Below the pieces are notes generated by a model. The model saw only the letters and a list, made by a program, of their open reading frames with translations, was not told where the DNA came from and made no database searches. Positions 5,730 to 9,411 of a stretch of DNA of 9,411 bases are shown piece after piece; the stretch's first letter is position 1; every line of letters starts with the position of its first letter. The DNA lies in NCBI GenBank assembly GCA_946539475.1, contig CAMNHM010000102.1, positions 1 to 9,411 of the forward strand, given 5' to 3'. Origin of the DNA: an uncultured Prevotellaceae bacterium. Lineage in GTDB: Bacteria; Bacteroidota; Bacteroidia; Bacteroidales; Bacteroidaceae. Position numbers and translations under genes: made by a program.

Positions 5730-6462
5730 AATCATTGATCATTATAAGGAGAAACACGGCTTTGAGGCGTTCACGCCCAAAGCCGTGCTTTTCGACATGG
5801 ACGGCGTGCTCTACGACTCGATGCCCAACCATGCCGTCGCCTGGCATGAGTCGATGGCAAAGTTCGGCATCAGCATGTCGCGCGAAGACGCCTATGCCAC
5901 CGAAGGGCAGCGAGGCGTCGACACCATCCGGCAGATGGTACGCCAGCAACAGGGTCGCCTCATCAGCGACGAGGAGGCGCAGGCGATGTACAACGAGAAG
6001 ACGCGCATCTTCCACACCATGCCCTCACCGCCCATCATGCCTGGCGTCCTGACGCTCATGGAGCTGATACGGCAGGCGGGGATGACCATCGGCGTGGTGA
6101 CGGGCAGCGGACAGCGACCGCTCATCGAGCGGCTGCTCAGCGACTTCGGTGCCTTCCTCCGTCGCGACCATATCGTCACGGCCTACGACGTCAGCCGCGG
6201 CAAGCCCTATCCCGACCCTTACCTCATGGGATTGGAAAAGGCAGGAGGCCTGCAGCCCTGGGAGGCCGTCGTCGTCGAGAATGCGCCGCTGGGGGTCGAG
6301 GCCGGCGTGGCAGCCCGCATACTCACCGTCTGTGTCAATAGTGGCCACCTGCCGACAGCTGTCTTTAAAGAAAAAGCTGCCGACATCATTGTCGGCAGCA
6401 TGACGGAGGTTACTCCTCTTCTTCGTTGTTTTTTATCAGATCGTCGCGATCGTCATAGGTGA
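5716..6462 (+). CDS. HAD superfamily hydrolase, beta-phosphoglucomutase/phosphatase-like (subfamily IA)
   Basis: The 248-residue product has the HAD core with an inserted helical cap. Motif I is FDMDGVLYDS (nucleophile D27, acid/base D29), motif II is VVTGSG (T129), motif III is RGKPYPDPY (K163), and the motif IV region is VVVENAPLGVEAG (186-198). Motif IV has E188-N189 where many relatives have ED or DD. Members dephosphorylate sugar phosphates or related small metabolites, or isomerise them; the substrate cannot be read from sequence. Position after pgi suggests sugar-phosphate metabolism, as a guess. The start is the middle ATG of a heptamer repeat; the next in-frame Met is inside motif I, so this start or none is needed. 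The C-terminal 53 bp overlap the convergent lipoprotein gene, and codons 221-228 hold the terminator of that unit. Confidence 0.92.
   Translation: MNYDLIIDHYKEKHGFEAFTPKAVLFDMDGVLYDSMPNHAVAWHESMAKFGISMSREDAYATEGQRGVDTIRQMVRQQQGRLISDEEAQAMYNEKTRIFHTMPSPPIMPGVLTLMELIRQAGMTIGVVTGSGQRPLIERLLSDFGAFLRRDHIVTAYDVSRGKPYPDPYLMGLEKAGGLQPWEAVVVENAPLGVEAGVAARILTVCVNSGHLPTAVFKEKAADIIVGSMTEVTPLLRCFLSDRRDRHR
6367..6399 (-). terminator. Intrinsic terminator of the rho-lipoprotein unit, inside the HAD gene
   Basis: A perfect 10-bp stem, GCTGCCGACA at 6376-6385 paired with TGTCGGCAGC at 6390-6399, with a TCAT loop. Read on the minus strand it is followed by TTTTTCTTT (6375-6367), the pattern of a Rho-independent terminator. 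It lies 10 nt after the lipoprotein stop codon (6410-6412). On the plus strand it encodes HAD residues 221-228 and has no T-run after it, so it should act mainly on minus-strand transcription. Confidence 0.85.
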
Positions 6463-6976
6463 ATCGCTGCGTGGTGATCTCGCCTTGCGGGTCGAGCTCC
6501 ATCCTGAGCTCGACGGCTTCGTCGTCGCCAGCCCCGGGATTGTTCAGCCAGACGATGAACGTCAGCACGCCGTCAGCTACCTCCAGGAAGCGCATGCCCT
6601 GAAGGATGGCAGTGTCGCGATACTCGTCGCCAAGCCAGTTGGCAAACGATGCCTTCGTAAACGTGCGGTGGAAGAATACGGAGCCGTCGCCCCGCACTAT
6701 CTTCAGCTGGATGGTGTTGTCGACATACTTCTGCCCGTTGGCATCGGTGACAGCCGCCAGGGAGTCCGACGCCCGACGGTCGATCTCGAGCGTGTAGCGC
6801 CGGCCTTCCACCCACTCCACGTCCTGCGTGTCGCTATAGCTGTCCATCGTGATGGGCGACGTAGGCTTCGGGGCCTCGTAGTCGGTGGTGATGATGGTCG
6901 TGCCCTCGTTCTTCTTATCCTTGCAGCCGGCAACAGTCAGCAGGCCGGCAAGGAGCATCCATGTGAGTCGTTTCAT
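6410..6976 (-). CDS. Small lipoprotein downstream of rho, possibly DUF4738-like
   Basis: The 188-residue product has a lipoprotein signal peptide, MKRLTWMLLAGLLTVAGC, with a good lipobox (LTVAGC, modified cysteine 18) followed by KDKKNEG. The rest is a single predicted beta-rich domain with no known catalytic motif. The segment DNTIQLKIVRGDGSVFFHRT then FTKASFANWL (about 86-115) resembles what I remember of DUF4738 lipoproteins of Bacteroides and Prevotella; this match is from memory and uncertain. The protein ends in an acidic tail, NNEEEE. The gene begins 19 nt after the rho stop codon, with nine A residues directly before the ATG, and is followed by an intrinsic terminator. It is therefore probably co-transcribed with rho. 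No functional link to termination is evident. Its 3' end overlaps the HAD gene by 53 bp. Confidence 0.85.
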   Translation of the reverse strand: MKRLTWMLLAGLLTVAGCKDKKNEGTTIITTDYEAPKPTSPITMDSYSDTQDVEWVEGRRYTLEIDRRASDSLAAVTDANGQKYVDNTIQLKIVRGDGSVFFHRTFTKASFANWLGDEYRDTAILQGMRFLEVADGVLTFIVWLNNPGAGDDEAVELRMELDPQGEITTQRFTYDDRDDLIKNNEEEE

Positions 6977-6995
6977 TTTTTTTTTCAGAAGTGTG

Positions 6996-8954
6996 TTATC
7001 CGTTCATCGACATGAGGAACTCCTCGTTGTTACGGCTCGACACCAGGCGGTCGTAGACCGTGTTCATTGCCTCGATGGGATTCATCTCGGCAATGAACTT
7101 GCGGATGATCCACATGCGGTTGAGCGTCGTCTGATCCTGCAGCAGGTCGTCGCGGCGCGTGCTCGACTGTACAAGGTTGAGCGACGGGAAGATGCGCTTG
7201 TTCGACAGCATGCGGTCGAGCTGGATCTCGGAGTTACCCGTTCCCTTGAACTCCTCGAAGATCACCTCGTCCATCTTCGAGCCGGTGTCGACAAGGGCTG
7301 TCGCAATAATCGTGAGCGAGCCGCCGTTCTCGATCTTTCTCGCAGCTCCGAAGAACCGTTTCGGCTTCTGCAGGGCATTGGCGTCGACGCCACCCGTGAG
7401 CACCTTTCCGCTGGCTGGCGACACGGTGTTGTAGGCACGTGCCAGGCGGGTGATCGAGTCGAGGAATATCACCACGTCGTGACCGCACTCCACCATGCGC
7501 TTCGCTTTCTCGAGCACGATGCCGGCAATCTTCACATGCCGGTCGGCGGGCTCGTCGAAGGTCGATGCGATGACCTCGGCATTCACCGTGCGGCTCATGT
7601 CGGTCACCTCCTCAGGACGCTCGTCGATGAGCAGCATCATGATGTAAGCCTCGGGATGGTTGGCAGCGATGGCATTGGCAATGTCCTTCATCAGGATGGT
7701 CTTACCCGTCTTGGGCTGGGCCACGATCAGGGCGCGCTGCCCCTTGCCGATAGGCGCGAAGAGGTCGACGATGCGCGTCGAGGGATTGGTGGTCGAGGGG
7801 TCGCCGGTGAGGTTGAACTTCTCCTCGGGGAAGAGGGGCGTCAGATGCTCGAACGACACGCGGTCGCGCACCTCATCAGGGTTGCGCCCGTTGATGCTGT
7901 TCACGATCGACATTGCGAAGTACTTCTCGTTGTCGTGCGGCGGGCGCACGGTGCAGTCGACGACGTCGCCCGTCTTCAGCGAGTATCGCTTGATCTGCTG
8001 CGGCGAGACGTAGATGTCGTCGGGCGACGAGAGGTAGTTGTAGTCGCTCGAGCGCAGGAATCCGTAGCCGTCCTGCAGGATTTCGAGCACGCCGTTGCCC
8101 GTGATGATGTCGGCAAAGTCGTAGCTGCCCTGAGTATTGGCAGGCTGCTGGACAGGCTGGAACACTGGCTCGGGCTGATGGTTCACGACGGGACGGTCGA
8201 AGATGTCGAGCGTCGGAATGGCACCCTGGTCCTCAATGGGCAGGTCGACGACGGTGATGAAATCGGTGCCGTCGGCAGGATCGTCCTCCCAGACGTCATC
8301 ATCGTCGCCGAAGTACTCGCCATCGGCCATCTCCCCCGGCTGTTCCTCCACGCCATCCTCGTCGGCCTCCGGCTGGTGGTGCGACAGCTTGTCCTGAAGC
8401 TGCTCGATGATGTTTGGATCGGGAGCCTCCACGGGAGCGCCCTCCTCCATCATGGCTTCCGGCACCGCCACGTCGTCCTGGGCAACGTCAGCGACCGTCG
8501 GCTCTTCCTCAGCGCCCTCCTCCGCCTTGGCAGCCTCGGCAGCAGCAATAGCGGCCAGCTCAGCCTTCGACTTCCTGCCGCGATGTTTCGGGAAAGCGGC
8601 CAGCGGATCGCCCTTCGCCTTCTTCTCCTTCGTGGCCTTCGGGGCCTCCGCAGGCTCATCGGCAAAGAGCGACGGTGGCTCTACGGCCTTGGCCTTCTGG
8701 TTCTTCACGTCGAAATTCTCGCCTTCCTTGCCATTGACCGAATAGACGCGGTCCGTATCTTTCTTCGCGATGCGTGTGCGCTTGCGCTTGGGAGAGGCAG
8801 CCTCAGTGGCAGCACTCTCAATGGCGGCTTTGTCCAGAATATCATAAACGACTGTCTCTAAATCCTCGTTCTGCGACACCTTCACGCCCAACTGCTCGGC
8901 AATAGCCATCAGCTGGGTGACATCCATCTGTTCTAACTGTTCTTTCGTATACAT
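6996..8954 (-). CDS. rho: Transcription termination factor Rho with long disordered insertion
   Basis: Rho is a hexameric RNA-dependent ATPase that ends transcription. The 652-residue product is much longer than E. coli Rho (419). Order: N-terminal Rho_N helical domain (about 1-45, [20 protein letters not shown]); a low-complexity insertion (about 48-280) with basic patches (KRKRTR at 57-62, HRGRKSK at 124-130), an Ala/Glu stretch (131-150) and an acidic part (197-231); a cold-shock-like RNA-binding domain (about 283-355) with GYGFLRS at 296-302 and DDIYVS at 312-317; and the ATPase. Walker A is AQPKTGKT (412-419), the catalytic glutamate is probably E445 in [13 protein letters not shown], and Walker B is VVIFLD (494-499). 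The Q-loop region [12 protein letters not shown] is intact. An AAGGA at 8971-8967 lies 12 nt before the ATG. Insertions of this kind are known in Bacteroidetes Rho. Confidence 0.98.
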   Translation of the reverse strand: MYTKEQLEQMDVTQLMAIAEQLGVKVSQNEDLETVVYDILDKAAIESAATEAASPKRKRTRIAKKDTDRVYSVNGKEGENFDVKNQKAKAVEPPSLFADEPAEAPKATKEKKAKGDPLAAFPKHRGRKSKAELAAIAAAEAAKAEEGAEEEPTVADVAQDDVAVPEAMMEEGAPVEAPDPNIIEQLQDKLSHHQPEADEDGVEEQPGEMADGEYFGDDDDVWEDDPADGTDFITVVDLPIEDQGAIPTLDIFDRPVVNHQPEPVFQPVQQPANTQGSYDFADIITGNGVLEILQDGYGFLRSSDYNYLSSPDDIYVSPQQIKRYSLKTGDVVDCTVRPPHDNEKYFAMSIVNSINGRNPDEVRDRVSFEHLTPLFPEEKFNLTGDPSTTNPSTRIVDLFAPIGKGQRALIVAQPKTGKTILMKDIANAIAANHPEAYIMMLLIDERPEEVTDMSRTVNAEVIASTFDEPADRHVKIAGIVLEKAKRMVECGHDVVIFLDSITRLARAYNTVSPASGKVLTGGVDANALQKPKRFFGAARKIENGGSLTIIATALVDTGSKMDEVIFEEFKGTGNSEIQLDRMLSNKRIFPSLNLVQSSTRRDDLLQDQTTLNRMWIIRKFIAEMNPIEAMNTVYDRLVSSRNNEEFLMSMNG

Positions 8955-9008
8955 ATTAGCTGTATATCCTTAAAGTGATTGGTTTGAAAATACTGATTTG
9001 TGATTGAA

Positions 9009-9031
9009 AACGCTTCGCGGACGGAAGCGCC
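9009..9031 (-). promoter_or_regulatory. Hairpin followed by T-run in the rho leader; possible attenuator
   Basis: On the minus strand CGCTTC (9029-9024) pairs with GAAGCG (9016-9011) around a 7-nt loop, and G-U pairs can extend the base. The stem is followed at once by TTTTC. This looks like a short intrinsic terminator placed between the predicted rho start and its ATG. E. coli rho is controlled by termination in its leader, so a similar role is plausible here but is inferred. Confidence 0.45.
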
Positions 9032-9047
9032 TTTTAGAAATCGGATG

Positions 9048-9055
9048 CAAAGTTA
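9048..9055 (-). promoter_or_regulatory. -7 box of the rho promoter
   Basis: TAACTTTG on the minus strand is an exact TAnnTTTG match. The predicted start near 9041 gives a leader of about 87 nt to the rho ATG. A -33 TTTG is not obvious at the right spacing; the region has GTTTTC and TCTG instead. Confidence 0.6.
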
Positions 9056-9269
9056 ATCATTATTTCTGAAAACAGAGAGCCGCACGCAGGAAAAAGCGCC
9101 CCGCATTGTGTTTTTTTAACAGACATTCACAGCATACGCAACAGCTCGGTCATCTGGAGATAGAAACTAATTGGCACTATTTTGATAGAAACTAATTGGC
9201 ACTAATTAAGATAAATTATTGTGCATGCCGGCTTCCTGCCATTCACGCTACTCGCACGACAACAGACTA
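9056..9269. other. Gene-free gap upstream of rho
   Basis: No credible ORF is present in either strand between the rho promoter and the heptamer array. It holds a T-run at 9112-9118 without a convincing stem before it, and a pair of direct repeats (listed separately). A 19-codon frame starting at the ATG of GCATGC (9225) ends inside the heptamer array and is not supported as a gene. I see no tRNA, other RNA gene or IS end that I can recognise. Confidence 0.5.
9159..9204 (+). repeat. Two 21-bp direct repeats at 25-bp period
   Basis: The same 21 bases occur at 9159-9179 and 9184-9204, separated by TTTT. Each contains GAAACTAATTGGCACTA. The second copy continues into ATT, giving ACTAATT-GGC-ACTAATT, itself a direct repeat. 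Two exact copies spaced at about 2.4 helical turns resemble binding sites for a regulator or iteron-like sites. They lie about 105 bp upstream of the rho -7 box and about 180 bp before the putative right-edge gene. Confidence 0.8.
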
Positions 9270-9360
9270 AACTATGAACTATGAACTATGAACTATGAAC
9301 TAAGAACTATGAACTAAGAACTAAGAACTATGAACTATGAACTATGAACTATAAACTATG
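9270..9360 (+). repeat. Heptamer tandem repeat AACTATG, 13 units
   Basis: Thirteen consecutive 7-bp units with no register break. Nine are AACTATG, three are AACTAAG (5th, 7th and 8th units) and one is AACTATA (12th). Rotated to ATGAACT the unit fits RTGAANN, as at 5615 and 5709. Every frame meets stops, so the array is not coding. Substitutions occur but the length of every unit is kept. Confidence 0.95.
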
Positions 9361-9386
9361 AGTCCACTTGAAAAAGTAACATACCG

Positions 9387-9411
9387 ATGAAATGGAGTGA
9401 AATTGGACGCG
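9387..9411 (+). CDS. Possible start of a plus-strand gene, cut by the window edge
   Basis: An ATG at 9387 opens a frame reading MKWSEIGR to the edge. It overlaps, as ATGA, the stop of a 10-codon frame (MSPLEKVTYR) that begins at the ATG of the last heptamer unit (9358). Only eight codons are visible, no family can be recognised and no promoter was found, so this is tentative. Confidence 0.25.

Noticed and set aside
6885..8861. A 658-codon plus-strand open frame opposite rho
   Set aside because: It is a shadow of rho caused by GC-rich codons. The minus strand carries clear Rho motifs, and the plus-strand product has no recognisable domain and a biased Arg/Leu/Val composition.
9077..9119. T-run at 9112-9118 after GC-rich sequence, considered as a terminator
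   Set aside because: No convincing stem is found directly before the T-run, and no plus-strand gene ends here.
9270..9360. CRISPR array
   Set aside because: The units are 7 bp and contiguous, with no spacers and no cas genes in the window.

Overview
The window looks like a chromosomal housekeeping segment of a member of the Bacteroidota, probably a Prevotella-like Bacteroidales. The evidence is promoters of the Bacteroidetes type (TAnnTTTG -7 boxes, several with a TTTG -33 box about 19 nt upstream), starts with A-rich leaders rather than strong Shine-Dalgarno sites, lipoproteins, a type-2 PyrF, a short (449-residue) Pgi, and a Rho factor with a long disordered insertion. Genes are GC-rich and the gaps AT-rich. 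The genus is an inference.

Layout. The left edge holds the first codons of rpsF (minus strand). It is divergent from a two-gene plus-strand unit: a 59-residue membrane protein and an exported flavin-reductase-like protein. This unit converges on a minus-strand VanX-type D-Ala-D-Ala dipeptidase that is probably membrane-anchored. A clear promoter then starts a plus-strand run: prfA (release factor 1), a 60-residue membrane protein overlapping pyrF by ATGA, pyrF, an octamer repeat array, pgi, and a HAD-family phosphatase. That run converges, with a 53-bp coding overlap, on a minus-strand unit of rho followed by a small lipoprotein. The intrinsic terminator of the rho unit lies inside the last codons of the HAD gene. 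The right edge is a long gap with the rho promoter and leader, a 25-bp-period direct repeat, a 13-unit heptamer array, and perhaps the start of another plus-strand gene.

The genes are a mix of translation (rpsF, prfA), transcription termination (rho), pyrimidine synthesis (pyrF), central carbon metabolism (pgi) and envelope proteins. No defence system, prophage, IS element, tRNA or CRISPR array is visible. The part that ordinary annotation does not explain is short-period tandem repeats at gene boundaries. Three loci carry 7-bp repeats that fit one consensus, RTGAANN. One supplies the stop codon of pgi, one the start codon of the HAD gene, and one lies just before the putative right-edge gene. 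A fourth locus is an 11-unit octamer (CCCCGANN) whose complementary strand is a strong G-quadruplex candidate. These repeats are the best lead for something undescribed; the genes themselves belong to known families.
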